Part shown: positions 17,701 to 26,593 of the stretch, piece after piece
Layout of the letters: every line of letters begins with the position of its first letter
How positions within the stretch are numbered: the first letter of the stretch is position 1
DNA from: CALCMJ01 sp964475415
GTDB taxonomy: Bacteria; Bacteroidota; Bacteroidia; Chitinophagales; Saprospiraceae
Length of the DNA: 55,229 nt
NCBI GenBank assembly: GCA_964475415.1
Contig: CAYYWZ010000021.1
Coordinates: 1-55,229 of the forward strand
Direction: 5' to 3'
The notes under the pieces: model-generated
Told to the model about the DNA's origin: nothing
Databases searched by the model: none
The model's input: only the letters and a program-made list of their open reading frames with translations
Position numbers and translations under genes: made by a program

Positions 17701-17792
17701 GATGAACGTCAATTTTAAGTGTGAATTACCTTATTGCAAAGTATATTTATTGAAAGTTATTAAAGGTATAGATTCTGATTTTGAGAGAAAAT

Positions 17793-19034
17793 TTATTTTT
17801 TCTTCTTTTTAGTCTTCTTTTTCTTTTCCTTATATTCTTCCATTTCTTTCATAAGAGATTTCCAGTCACTAGTCTTATCATGAATAATATCTAGCGTTTC
17901 CTTATATTCTGATTTGGTAAAAAGAATTTCGTCTATAGGTTCGGTTAGATAAGCTTCGATAAGTGTAAGATATTCTTTTTCGTCATCGCTACAAAAGCTA
18001 TAGGCTCTACCTCTTCTCTTAGCTCTACCTGTTCTGCCTATACGATGAACGTAGGTTTCAGCTCTGTCTGGTAGGTCATAGTTTACAACAACATCTACAT
18101 TAGCGACATCTAGTCCACGTGCACTTACATCAGTAGCAACTAGGATCTTATTGTCTCCATTTTTAAAATCTTGTATAATTTGTTGTCTACTAGCTTGCGG
18201 GATGTTACCATGTATGGTCTCTACATCTATATCTACTCTTTTCATAGCCTTCTTTACTCTTTCTGCTCTAACTTTAGTTCGAACAAATATAAGTAGTTTT
18301 CCTTCTGGGTTTTCCTGAATCAGGCGCTCTAAGAAAAATCTTTTGTCATCCATTTTTACATAACTCATATAATGATTTATGTTTTTCGCTACTGGATTTT
18401 TAGGGGAGAGCTGTATTCTTATAGGATTGGTAACAAGAGAGTAAGCTAGCTTCTTGATTTTCTTATTGATCGTAGCAGAGAAAAATAATGTTTGCCTTTT
18501 GCTAGGTAAGTAACGCATAAGATCTCTTATATCATCTATAAATCCGAGATCTAGCATATGGTCAGCTTCATCTAAGATCAGCGTATTTATCTTATCTAGT
18601 TTCAGATATCCTTGACTCCTTAGGTCGAACAGTCGGCCAGGTGTGGCGATAACTATGTCTACTCCGTTTTCTAGCGCTTCTATTTGCGGTGCTTGATCTA
18701 CGCCACCATATACGGCTAATGCTTTGATTTTAGTTTGTCGAGCAAGGGTTTCTATAACTTCAGTAACTTGTAATGCTAATTCATGAGTAGGAACCATGAT
18801 AATCGCTCTGAGACCTAATATCTTATGGTCTCTTTTATTTCTTAGTATGAGTTCTAGCAGAGGAATAACATATGCTGCAGTTTTGCCAGTGCCTGTTTGT
18901 GCGATAGCTAGAACATCTTCACCTTTCAGAATAGAAGGAATAGTTTTGTATTGTATATCGGTAGGGCGTTTATAGCCTAGCTTAGTTAAGTTGTCCTTGA
19001 TTTTCTGTTGGATAGGGTAGTCATCGAATCTCAT
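17793..19034 (-). CDS. DEAD-box ATP-dependent RNA helicase
   Basis: The 413-residue protein unwinds or remodels RNA with ATP. The motifs are complete: Q-motif region (FDDYPI...PTDIQ), AQTGTGKT (Walker A, about 44-51), PTHELA, TPGR, DEAD (Walker B), SAT, FVRTK, ATDVSARGLD and HRIGRTGR. The C-terminus is a short Lys-rich tail, typical of RhlE/CshA-like helicases of Bacteroidota and likely to bind RNA. It is the last gene of a tightly spaced minus-strand operon; the S4-domain gene precedes it by 5 bases. It is followed by an unusually long, structured 3' region. Confidence 0.97.
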   Translation of the reverse strand: MRFDDYPIQQKIKDNLTKLGYKRPTDIQYKTIPSILKGEDVLAIAQTGTGKTAAYVIPLLELILRNKRDHKILGLRAIIMVPTHELALQVTEVIETLARQTKIKALAVYGGVDQAPQIEALENGVDIVIATPGRLFDLRSQGYLKLDKINTLILDEADHMLDLGFIDDIRDLMRYLPSKRQTLFFSATINKKIKKLAYSLVTNPIRIQLSPKNPVAKNINHYMSYVKMDDKRFFLERLIQENPEGKLLIFVRTKVRAERVKKAMKRVDIDVETIHGNIPQASRQQIIQDFKNGDNKILVATDVSARGLDVANVDVVVNYDLPDRAETYVHRIGRTGRAKRRGRAYSFCSDDEKEYLTLIEAYLTEPIDEILFTKSEYKETLDIIHDKTSDWKSLMKEMEEYKEKKKKTKKKKK

Positions 19035-19039
19035 AATGG

Positions 19040-19255
19040 CTATCTTATCGTTATAATTATATCATCAATTTTTACCGTATCATCTAGATATAATTTCTTT
19101 CTTTTTCTTGTTTCTACTTCGCCGTTATATAAGACTTCACCACTTCGGATTCTTACCTTGGCTTCACCTCCAGAATTTACAATGTCCAATACTTTGAGCA
19201 AATTATGTAGCTCTATGTATTCTTGGTTGACTAACTTGAATTCTATATTATTCAT
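19040..19255 (-). CDS. Small S4-domain RNA-binding protein (YbcJ-like)
   Basis: The 71-residue protein consists of one S4 RNA-binding fold: FKLVNQEYIELHNLLKVLDIVNSGGEAKVRI, then a basic loop GEVETRKRKKLYLDD and a final strand DDIIITI. Such proteins bind structured RNA, often ribosomal. Its ATG overlaps the stop codon of the Gre-like gene by one base (TAATG), showing translational coupling, and the helicase gene follows after 5 bases. Together these suggest an RNA-related role such as ribosome assembly. Confidence 0.88.
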   Translation of the reverse strand: MNNIEFKLVNQEYIELHNLLKVLDIVNSGGEAKVRIRSGEVLYNGEVETRKRKKLYLDDTVKIDDIIITIR

Positions 19256-19719
19256 TAAGTTATTTCTATGATTTTAAATGTCTTTCCATTTAAGGAGAAT
19301 TCATAATCTTCTACTTGGTCCATAAGTTGTTGACCTAGTGGTGAAGCTGGTGAAATACATATCCAATAATTATTGCTTACTTCTGCAGTGATCTTACCAA
19401 GGCCTACACTCATGAAAAATTGCTGAGCCTCCGTTTTTACTAGCGAGCCCAAGGCTACGGTTTTAGAATGCTCTGAAGAATTGATATCGTTTAGAATTCT
19501 ACGCATTTTTACTAGTTCTAGAGTAAGCGATTTTTGCTTGTCTAATTCATTATGTAACATCGCTCTTCCTGTTTCGAACTTATCACCTGCAGAACTTTTA
19601 CTCTCGCCTTCTAAGGCTTCTTGTAAGCTAGCTAGTTTAGATTGTATAACCTTCTCTCGTTCAGTAATCTTTTCTAGGCAGGCATTTACGAGTGCTGTTT
19701 TAGTTTGCTCCTGTTGCAC
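19255..19719 (-). CDS. GreA/GreB-like transcription elongation factor family protein
   Basis: The 154-residue protein has a helical N-terminal half (about 1-90, heptad-like, rich in Glu/Lys/Leu), as in the Gre coiled coil. The C-terminal half is similar to the Gre FKBP-like domain: LGSLVKTEAQQFFMSVGLG, CISPASPLGQQLMDQ, FSLNGKTFKIIEI. The tip acidic residues that give GreA its RNA-cleavage activity are not clearly identifiable (the loop reads NDINSSEHSK), so it may act as a Gfh-like factor on RNA polymerase. In databases relatives are sometimes mislabelled as 3-oxoacyl-ACP synthase. It overlaps the upstream gene by 20 bases and the S4 gene by one. Confidence 0.75.
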   Translation of the reverse strand: MQQEQTKTALVNACLEKITEREKVIQSKLASLQEALEGESKSSAGDKFETGRAMLHNELDKQKSLTLELVKMRRILNDINSSEHSKTVALGSLVKTEAQQFFMSVGLGKITAEVSNNYWICISPASPLGQQLMDQVEDYEFSLNGKTFKIIEIT

Positions 19720-20452
19720 TCTTTCTTTTTTTTGCTCGGTATATCAGTTTCTCATCTGCTAGAAATACATGATAGGGAAGTGCATACCATTCCATTCTAC
19801 CCGGAAGCAATACATTTTGTACTTTCTGGTGCATACTCATTACGATTTTCTCTCCTTTGTCAAATAGACCATTCTTAGAGAATTCAGCTATTTCTAGTTG
19901 ATGCGTTTCTGGATTCAAATAAAACTTCCAAGTATCAGAGCCTACTGTAGGTTCATATGTGACTTTTACAACATTATAGTTCTTCTCCTTGAAAGTGACT
20001 TCTGTAACATGAGGATTTATAATTACTCCTTTGTCTGCAAGCTTCATAGGGAGTCCGATAAGATATCTATAATAGCTGTCGAACATTTTAGCTCTGGCAC
20101 AAGTGATTTTGTGATAATCCATAAATATAGGATCTATTTCAGACTCATTTTCTAAGGTCCCGTAACAGGTGTCAAGAGACATGTGTAGTAAGGCATCTTT
20201 TTCATCCTTGACATATCTCATTTCGAAGACGCCTTGTTCAAGATCTAGCATCAGCTTCCTCTCCGTTGTATCTAGGGTGTTATTCTTATTCACCGCAATC
20301 ACGATGTCTATATCTGTATATAGTTTATTCCAACTGCTATCTGGATCATGTAAAGCAATACTTTTTTGGATAAGTTCTGCACCGTTTAGTTGAGCTACTG
20401 TATTAGCATTATAGAAAAATATAAGGCTAAGAAATAAGAAAATAGTTTTCAT
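19700..20452 (-). CDS. Secreted DUF6503-like protein
   Basis: The 250-residue protein has a signal peptide (about 1-20, ending TVAQ) and a beta-rich mature part. Features such as LIQKSIALHDPDSSW, WKFYLNPETHQLEIAEFSKNG and VLLPGRMEWYALP resemble the DUF6503/LolA-like lipoprotein-carrier fold group. Function unknown; a periplasmic lipid or ligand carrier is possible. It begins 3 bases after the PqiA-like gene ends and overlaps the Gre-like gene by 20 bases, so it is in the same operon. Confidence 0.7.
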   Translation of the reverse strand: MKTIFLFLSLIFFYNANTVAQLNGAELIQKSIALHDPDSSWNKLYTDIDIVIAVNKNNTLDTTERKLMLDLEQGVFEMRYVKDEKDALLHMSLDTCYGTLENESEIDPIFMDYHKITCARAKMFDSYYRYLIGLPMKLADKGVIINPHVTEVTFKEKNYNVVKVTYEPTVGSDTWKFYLNPETHQLEIAEFSKNGLFDKGEKIVMSMHQKVQNVLLPGRMEWYALPYHVFLADEKLIYRAKKRKSATGAN

Positions 20453-20455
20453 TAA

Positions 20456-20977
20456 TTATATAGTTTTTTCAATTTCTGAATTTTCAAATAAAGACTTTAC
20501 ATCCATAATTTGAATAGCTATTAAAGATATGATACAGTAAGCAAGAAAATAATAAAATCCTTCGTGCAACTGAGAGTTTATACTGTTATCAGATTTTGTC
20601 GAAAGGTAGGCTAAAAATACACCTACCACAAAAACATCCGCCATAGACCATTTACCAATTATCGAAACGAATTTATGTATAGCTTTTCTACTTTTAAGAT
20701 TTCTGACAAACATTACTAATAGCAAGAGTAAAGCTTTGAGTACAGGTACAACGACACTAAATATGAGGATAAGACTAGCAACTAAAGTATTCTTATTTTC
20801 ATACAATTCCTCGATGGTAGATATTATGCTCTGAGTAGATTCGTGAAGACTTAGTTCGCCTACAATGGGAAGCACTGCTCCTATTTTGATACTTAGAATA
20901 GGTTTTACTAGGCCAGGGTAGAGGCAGCAAAGAGAAATAATAATTAGTATCAGGGCTATTATGTTTCTGGTGTTCAT
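20456..20977 (-). CDS. PqiA-domain membrane protein
   Basis: The 173-residue inner-membrane protein has four predicted membrane helices (about 7-25, 60-85, 108-126 and 143-160). The conserved PqiA stretch is VVPVLKALLLLLVMF, then IGKWSMADVFVVGVFLAYL. PqiA/YebS proteins cooperate with MCE proteins in lipid movement between membranes, but here only one PqiA domain is present and no MCE gene is near. It is the first gene of the five-gene operon ending with the helicase. Confidence 0.8.
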   Translation of the reverse strand: MNTRNIIALILIIISLCCLYPGLVKPILSIKIGAVLPIVGELSLHESTQSIISTIEELYENKNTLVASLILIFSVVVPVLKALLLLLVMFVRNLKSRKAIHKFVSIIGKWSMADVFVVGVFLAYLSTKSDNSINSQLHEGFYYFLAYCIISLIAIQIMDVKSLFENSEIEKTI

Positions 20978-21037
20978 TGCAAGTTTTCGTTTTAATTAAA
21001 TGAAAATGCTTATTACAAGATAACGATATATATGACG

Positions 21038-21053
21038 CAAAGTTACAAATATA
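21038..21053 (-). promoter_or_regulatory. Tandem -7 elements before the PqiA-helicase operon
   Basis: Minus-strand TATATTTG (21046-21053) and TAACTTTG (21038-21045) both fit TAnnTTTG exactly and lie side by side, 60-75 bases before the first gene. No TTG sits at the ideal distance. Confidence 0.55.
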
Positions 21054-21054
21054 C

Positions 21055-21717
21055 TTATGACTCGTATTGCGGAGTTTTAAAAAGTAGTCGCATATTTAGA
21101 AAAAAAAGTGCTAGAGCAATAAAAAGCCATATATACATCCATGCTGAGGCAGGAAGGACAACCATCAGCTCAGCATATTTAGCAAGATCAGAGCTAGGAC
21201 CTACATTGAAATCTTGAATAATGTAGACGATGGTTGTTAGACCTAGAAACATAAGGATCTCTCTTCCAAAGTTTGTTTTCCATATGATGAATAAAATCAT
21301 AGCAGCAAAAATGAATAGAAAACTAGTTGTGAACATTGAGTTAAACCAATATAAGGCAGTAAATAACATACTTGCTGCAAGAAGTGCTAGAATAGGTTTT
21401 ACCAAACTCTGTACTCGTGCTCCTATATAGAATAAGATATTCCCAAAAATAGCACTGCCTAGATAGCCTCCCATAAGTATGATAGCCCGATTACCACCTA
21501 TTGTAGCGGTATATCCACTGCCATCTTGGTTGATCTGTATTCTGTCGACTTCTCCTCCAGTGATCAGAGCCCCAATTCCGTGACCGAGTTCGTGTAGAAA
21601 AGTAACTAACATATTGATGGGATATAAGATCTTATTACCCATTACACCTCCATATTGTCTTAGTCCAAAATAGATAACAAGAAAAATTACGATTCTTATA
21701 AGTATTGAGTTTTTCAC
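21055..21717 (-). CDS. M50-like membrane zinc metallopeptidase
   Basis: The 220-residue membrane protein has HELGH at 42-46 inside a membrane segment. It is followed by GALITGGEVDRIQINQDGSGY, a pattern of the M50B (site-2-protease-like, peptidase_M50B) group. Further membrane helices lie at about 78-100, 105-125, 128-150 and 190-212. The usual second zinc ligand motif (NPxPxxDG) is not seen, so whether it is an active protease is uncertain. Its stop codon lies directly against the promoter of the next operon. Confidence 0.82.
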   Translation of the reverse strand: MKNSILIRIVIFLVIYFGLRQYGGVMGNKILYPINMLVTFLHELGHGIGALITGGEVDRIQINQDGSGYTATIGGNRAIILMGGYLGSAIFGNILFYIGARVQSLVKPILALLAASMLFTALYWFNSMFTTSFLFIFAAMILFIIWKTNFGREILMFLGLTTIVYIIQDFNVGPSSDLAKYAELMVVLPASAWMYIWLFIALALFFLNMRLLFKTPQYES

Positions 21718-21861
21718 AAGTTTTTTTTAGATCAACAATGTAAATTTAATAATGATTCCTTTGCCTGCTATATGTGAAGTTTTTTTCTATTAATTAGTAA
21801 ACTAAATCTTATTCATTACTAGCTCACAGATAGGATTAAAAAGGTAAGAAAATGTTCTGTT

Positions 21862-22398
21862 TTATTTTTCGGGAATAAATTTATTCAACTCTTCTTGACT
21901 CATGTTACTCAGTTTTATTTCATTTTCGATAGGTATTTCGTGAGCATTCTTATAGTTGTCGATTGCTGATTTGACTTCTGATTTTCTTAGAATTTGGATA
22001 AGTGGGATGGGGGAGCGATTGGTGTAATTACGCGCTGATTCTATTTCTGTATCTGCAAACTGATACTGTGGGTGAAAACTTACTAGTTGAGCAAATTCAT
22101 TGAAGGGAGATTGCTCTACGAGTTCTTCAGCTATAAGAAAGATATCATAGAAATCCAGAAAAGAAGTTTTGAAATTAGATAGGATAATAATAGTATTAGA
22201 AACTAATGTCTCGCTAATGCTATCTAGATACTCTACTTCAGTGATTACTTTCTCTAATAGTAAGGCTGTATCATCGAAAATATAATCTACATATCTGATA
22301 CGATCTTTTGTAAAACTAGGAGACGCAAAAGGGCATAAATTATAAGATATAATAAATCCACCTATCCATTTTTTTATAATTTCTATATTGCTGATCAT
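21862..22398 (-). CDS. DUF1415 family protein
   Basis: The 178-residue cytoplasmic protein opens with IKKWIGGFIISYNLCPFA, the hallmark of DUF1415 (N-terminal helix plus NLCPFA). Later segments are FHPQYQF and RSPIPLIQILR, also typical. Function unknown. Its ATG overlaps the stop of the patatin-like gene (ATGA, 4 bases), so the two are translated together. Confidence 0.87.
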   Translation of the reverse strand: MISNIEIIKKWIGGFIISYNLCPFASPSFTKDRIRYVDYIFDDTALLLEKVITEVEYLDSISETLVSNTIIILSNFKTSFLDFYDIFLIAEELVEQSPFNEFAQLVSFHPQYQFADTEIESARNYTNRSPIPLIQILRKSEVKSAIDNYKNAHEIPIENEIKLSNMSQEELNKFIPEK

Positions 22399-23183
22399 AG
22401 ATGATATAGGATTTGATTTTTTTTGAAATAGCTTAGGGTATCTTGGTAACCTAATGCATATTTTTCCTCGAAGGTAGGTTTAGAAAAAGTGATCGGTGTT
22501 CCAAGCCTTTGACTAGGTCGCAGGACGATATTATGCTTGGTGGTTATGTTGTTTATCCTATTGATAAGAAGATATCTTGTTATGTAGGCGATTCTTATGG
22601 TTATAACCATGTCAAAATGCTTATTTTCTAGCTGACTATATCTAGGCTCATTATCAGCTACACCTCCATCTACATATTTAGACCCATCAATAAAAATGGG
22701 TTTGAAAAAAGGAATTCTTGCACTGCCCAAAATGTAATCTGGTAACAAGCCTGGTTTTATGTTTTTCAGATTTCTATATTCTAACTCTTGTTTTGACATG
22801 TTAAAACAAGAGATGACTAACTCCTTTCCTGATGTTCTAATTTTATTTTCATCTATTGCGTCCTTCAGGTAGTCTATCATTGGATCTATATTTATACCGA
22901 TACCATCTATGGGGTTTAGGTACTCCTTGCATAGCTGCATGAGATAGGACTTACTATACTGATCTATATTTTTGAAAACTGGATTTCCTACAAATTTTTC
23001 CCATACCCCTAGAGCTTCAGACATAGAATAATTAAGGGCTAGAGCTCCGTTGATTGCTCCAATGGAACAACCTGAAATAGAGACGACATGATCCATGATT
23101 CCTAACTCTTCAAGTGCTTTCATAGCACCTATCTGATAGATACCTCGTGTGCCTCCTCCTGTCAATATGAGTTTAATTCTCAA
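22395..23183 (-). CDS. Patatin-like phospholipase family protein
   Basis: The 262-residue protein has the patatin Ser-Asp dyad. The oxyanion-hole glycines are GGGTRG (9-14), the nucleophile is in GCSIG (Ser40), and the catalytic Asp172 is in DGGVADNEP. It should hydrolyse acyl esters of phospholipids or other lipids. No signal peptide is present, so it acts inside the cell. It is translationally coupled to the DUF1415 protein, a pairing that hints at a joint role, and is divergent from a small lipoprotein gene. Confidence 0.92.
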   Translation of the reverse strand: MRIKLILTGGGTRGIYQIGAMKALEELGIMDHVVSISGCSIGAINGALALNYSMSEALGVWEKFVGNPVFKNIDQYSKSYLMQLCKEYLNPIDGIGINIDPMIDYLKDAIDENKIRTSGKELVISCFNMSKQELEYRNLKNIKPGLLPDYILGSARIPFFKPIFIDGSKYVDGGVADNEPRYSQLENKHFDMVITIRIAYITRYLLINRINNITTKHNIVLRPSQRLGTPITFSKPTFEEKYALGYQDTLSYFKKNQILYHL

Positions 23184-23214
23184 TATTCTACTTTTTACTT
23201 TTCTAGTTCTATTA

Positions 23215-23243
23215 TTGGATTAAACGATTTCTTTCTATCTTTC
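23215..23243 (+). promoter_or_regulatory. Promoter of the small lipoprotein gene
   Basis: TTG (23215-23217), 18 bases, then TATCTTTC (23236-23243) approximates TTG-N19-TAnnTTTG with one mismatch. The ATG follows 16 bases later. Confidence 0.4.
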
Positions 23244-23259
23244 GTGCCAAATTGAAATT

Positions 23260-23472
23260 ATGAAATCAATATTAAAGTCTTTTGCATTTTTGTTTGTTCT
23301 TTTTATTGCCATAATTATGACTTCTTGCGCAACTGATGGTTGTTACGTATGTGAAGGTGGTGACCAACTTGTAGATACGACAGTCTGTGATATAATAGAC
23401 GGCACCAGCGATGAAATCGACGAGTTTATAGATATATACGAAACCGCTGGCGGTACCTGCGAAAAACAATAA
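23260..23472 (+). CDS. Small cysteine-containing lipoprotein of unknown function
   Basis: The 70-residue precursor has a lipoprotein signal with lipobox MTSC (Cys23). The mature peptide is only about 48 residues, acidic, and has four more cysteines (C28, C31, C43, C67), of which CYVC is a CxxC pair. Two disulfides or a bound metal are possible. No family recognised. The next gene on the other strand stops one base after this one stops. Confidence 0.65.
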   Translation: MKSILKSFAFLFVLFIAIIMTSCATDGCYVCEGGDQLVDTTVCDIIDGTSDEIDEFIDIYETAGGTCEKQ

Positions 23473-23473
23473 T

Positions 23474-26400
23474 TTATATTTTTATAATATCGGATATTTC
23501 TGATCTTATAATTGTATTGAGTTCTTTTATATCTTCATTTTTGATCTTTTCGTATCTGTCTAGTTGGTCATCAATTAGCTTCGTCAGTGTATTTCTTACT
23601 TCTATCATCTGGTTAGTAGGTGGTGCATCACTTAGCTGACTTAGAGAGTTTAGGTGAGCTAGTTTGTTTGTTAGCTTTATAGGAAAGTTAAGAGGATCCT
23701 GTCTACTTCTATTTTGTGTTTGGTATAATTCTTTTTCTATTAGTGTAAGAGTAGAGTCAATGGTATTTATCTTATCTTTTACTAGATCTGATTTATGTTT
23801 TTCAGAAAAATTAGACATTTGTTTTTTCAGAGATCTTATCTCGATAATAGACTCATGGGCTTTGGTGACTTTATTATTGACACTTTCTATAAAGTTGTAC
23901 TGATCTTCTAGATCACTAGTAGTGTAGCTTATTCTAGGATCTATTTTCACTTCAAAGTTATTTTGTTTATTCACTCCATTTACATTGAGATCTACGATGT
24001 AGTTGCCGGGGACTACTTTAGATCCAGAGAGAGAACCCCACCAGAAAATCATCCCATCGAATTTTTTAGCATCCTCTGTTTTTAAGTTCCAGTTAAAGTG
24101 ATTAGCTCCTTTTTCTACTTTTAATTTATTATTTTTTTCACTAGCATGATTAGAGAAACTTCTTATGGTGTCTCCTTTTTCTGAAAATATATTGAGCGAT
24201 ATAGTATCCTTCTTCTCATCATATTCTTTGACATAAAAATGAGCGTTCAATCCTGAAGGATAGTTAAGACCTGCGCTCGTATTCTTTTTGTTCTGTTTTC
24301 CTTCCATTCGGAAAACCTCAGATGGATTGTACAAATGGAAGTTAGGGTTTCCTGTGAGTTTAGAAGCTTCCCTTATAACTGTTAGGTCATCTATTATCCA
24401 GATACCTCTGCCCTGTGTAGCCGCAATAAGATTATCATTCTTAATAGTGAGATCGGTAATAGGAACGATTGGGAGATTAAGTTGTAATTTCTCAAAGGAG
24501 CGTCCATCATTAGTTGAGATATACATCCCAGTTTCTGTACCTACATAAAGTACGCCTTTTTCCTTAGAATCTACTCTTACGGCTCTTGTAAAATGTTCTG
24601 CGTCAATGCCATTTACAATCTTCGTCCAAGTTTTTCCGTAGTTATTTGTTTTGTAAATGTATGGTTTGAAATCACCTGACTTATATTTTGTGCCAGCAAT
24701 ATAACAACTTGCTTCGTCATGTGGGTCAGGTTCTATACAGTTGATCATCATCCACTCAGGCATATTAGTTGGTGTGATATTGTCCCAGTTTTCTCCACCG
24801 TCTTTTGTGATATGTAAGAGTCCATCGTCTGATCCCACCCAGATTAAACCTTCCTTAAGTGGTGATTCTTGGGCAGCAAATATAGTACAATAGTATTCTA
24901 CACCTGTATTATCTTTAGTTATAGGTCCACCAGAAGAAACTAGCTTAGTCGAATCATTTCTTGTCAGATCTGGACTGATTATTTTCCAGCTTTGTCCCTC
25001 GTTAGTGGTGACATGTAAATGGTTAGAAGCAGCATATAATTTCTTGTCATTATGCTTAGAGAAGAAGAGAGGAAAGTTCCATTGAAATCTGTATTTCATT
25101 CCTTCTGCACCATAGCCCATAGGATTGTCAGGGTATACATTTATAGCTCGACTCAGATTTGTAGCGTGATCTTTTCTTGTAAGAAATCCTCCATAGGATC
25201 CTCCATATACGATATCATTATTGGTAGGATCTATAGCGATATGTGCGGACTCACCACCTGCGCTGCTCTCCCAGTCATCTTCCGTAATGGCGCTACCACT
25301 AGTTCTTGATGCGATACGTATAGTGCTATTATCTTGTTGTGCAGCATAGATTCTATATGGGAAGTGATTATCTGTCGTGACTCTATAAAACTGTGCAGTA
25401 TTCTGGTTGTGATAAGTAGACCAGGTTTCTCCATTATCGTAAGTTACCTGTGCACCACCATCATCTCCAATAATCATTCTATCTGGATTATCTGGTGCAA
25501 TCCAAAGGTCATGATGATCACCATGAGGAGCTCTAGAAGATTGGAATGATTTTCCGCCATCCTTAGATTTGTGATAATTTACGTTTACAACATATACTAT
25601 GTCTTCATCCTGTGGATCAGCATAGATTCTTGTGTAGTACCAAGCTCTCTGGCGAAGAGATCTAGAATCATTTATTTTTTTCCATGTTTTACCTCCATCA
25701 TCTGATCTATATATACCTCCTTTTTCATTTTCTATAAGTGTCCATATTCTGTCAGAGTTGGCAGGAGAAACTGTGACCCCTGATATCCCCCATACGCCTG
25801 AGGGCAGTCCTTCGTTTTTAGATATGTCTGTCCATGTTTCTCCTCCGTCTGTACTCTTGTATAAGCCAGATCCTGCGCCTCCACTAGAAAGGTCGTATGG
25901 CGTTCTTCTTATTTTCCAGCTTGTGGCAAATAAATTACGAGGATTATTAGGATCGATAATTAGATCTACTGCGCCTACAGAAGCATTTACATATAAGACC
26001 TTTTTCCAACTATCACCGCCATCTAGAGATTTGTAAATACCTCTTTCAGGATTATCTGCAAATAAGTTTCCCATTACTGCGGCATATACAATATCAGAAT
26101 TCTCTGGATGAATCCTTACCCGAGAGATATGCCTTGATTTTTCTAAGCCCTTACTAGTCCATGTTTTTCCGGCGTCCTCTGATTTCCATACACCGTAACC
26201 ATAAGATACATTCCCTCTCACTGTTTTTTCACCTCCACCTACATAGATCACATTATGATCGGACTCAGCCACCGCTATAGATCCTACCGAGCCACCAAAA
26301 AATCCATCCGATATATTGTTCCATGATCGACCTCCATCTTTTGTTTTCCATACCCCACCACCAGTTGCTCCGAAGTAGTATAAGTTAGGAGCGCCAGGAA

Positions 26401-26551
26401 CACCCGTGACAGCACAAGATCTTCCACCTCTGAATGGACCGATAGCTCGCCATTCGACCGAGTTATAAAGTTCTTCGGAATTGAAACTCTGACCATATAC
26501 ATCTAAAATACAGATGGTAATTAATAAAAATGTAGCAAGTATGTTTTTCAT
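23474..26551 (-). CDS. Large secreted VPS10/sortilin-like (BNR-repeat beta-propeller) protein
   Basis: The 1025-residue protein has a signal peptide (1-20, ending VYGQ) and begins WRAIGPFRGGRSCAVTGVPG, a start typical of the glycosyl-hydrolase-like/VPS10 group of Bacteroidota. Through about residue 700 it carries repeated Asp-box/BNR signatures (SxDGGxTW variants such as TKDGGRSWNNI, SEDAGKTWTS, STDGGETWTDI, TTNEGQSWKII), which form a beta-propeller. The C-terminal 250 residues hold a beta domain and a helical segment. No T9SS sorting domain is seen, so it is probably periplasmic or outer-membrane attached. Despite the hydrolase label often used, no enzymatic role can be shown. Confidence 0.9.
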   Translation of the reverse strand: MKNILATFLLITICILDVYGQSFNSEELYNSVEWRAIGPFRGGRSCAVTGVPGAPNLYYFGATGGGVWKTKDGGRSWNNISDGFFGGSVGSIAVAESDHNVIYVGGGEKTVRGNVSYGYGVWKSEDAGKTWTSKGLEKSRHISRVRIHPENSDIVYAAVMGNLFADNPERGIYKSLDGGDSWKKVLYVNASVGAVDLIIDPNNPRNLFATSWKIRRTPYDLSSGGAGSGLYKSTDGGETWTDISKNEGLPSGVWGISGVTVSPANSDRIWTLIENEKGGIYRSDDGGKTWKKINDSRSLRQRAWYYTRIYADPQDEDIVYVVNVNYHKSKDGGKSFQSSRAPHGDHHDLWIAPDNPDRMIIGDDGGAQVTYDNGETWSTYHNQNTAQFYRVTTDNHFPYRIYAAQQDNSTIRIASRTSGSAITEDDWESSAGGESAHIAIDPTNNDIVYGGSYGGFLTRKDHATNLSRAINVYPDNPMGYGAEGMKYRFQWNFPLFFSKHNDKKLYAASNHLHVTTNEGQSWKIISPDLTRNDSTKLVSSGGPITKDNTGVEYYCTIFAAQESPLKEGLIWVGSDDGLLHITKDGGENWDNITPTNMPEWMMINCIEPDPHDEASCYIAGTKYKSGDFKPYIYKTNNYGKTWTKIVNGIDAEHFTRAVRVDSKEKGVLYVGTETGMYISTNDGRSFEKLQLNLPIVPITDLTIKNDNLIAATQGRGIWIIDDLTVIREASKLTGNPNFHLYNPSEVFRMEGKQNKKNTSAGLNYPSGLNAHFYVKEYDEKKDTISLNIFSEKGDTIRSFSNHASEKNNKLKVEKGANHFNWNLKTEDAKKFDGMIFWWGSLSGSKVVPGNYIVDLNVNGVNKQNNFEVKIDPRISYTTSDLEDQYNFIESVNNKVTKAHESIIEIRSLKKQMSNFSEKHKSDLVKDKINTIDSTLTLIEKELYQTQNRSRQDPLNFPIKLTNKLAHLNSLSQLSDAPPTNQMIEVRNTLTKLIDDQLDRYEKIKNEDIKELNTIIRSEISDIIKI

Positions 26552-26593
26552 AGTAAGTGGGTATTGTGTTTTTAGTAAATTCTTATTAGTTGT

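Noticed and set aside
23474..26551. Glycosyl hydrolase activity for the large repeat protein
   Set aside because: Asp-box repeats define a beta-propeller fold only; catalytic residues of a sialidase (Arg triad, Tyr/Glu pair) are not evident.
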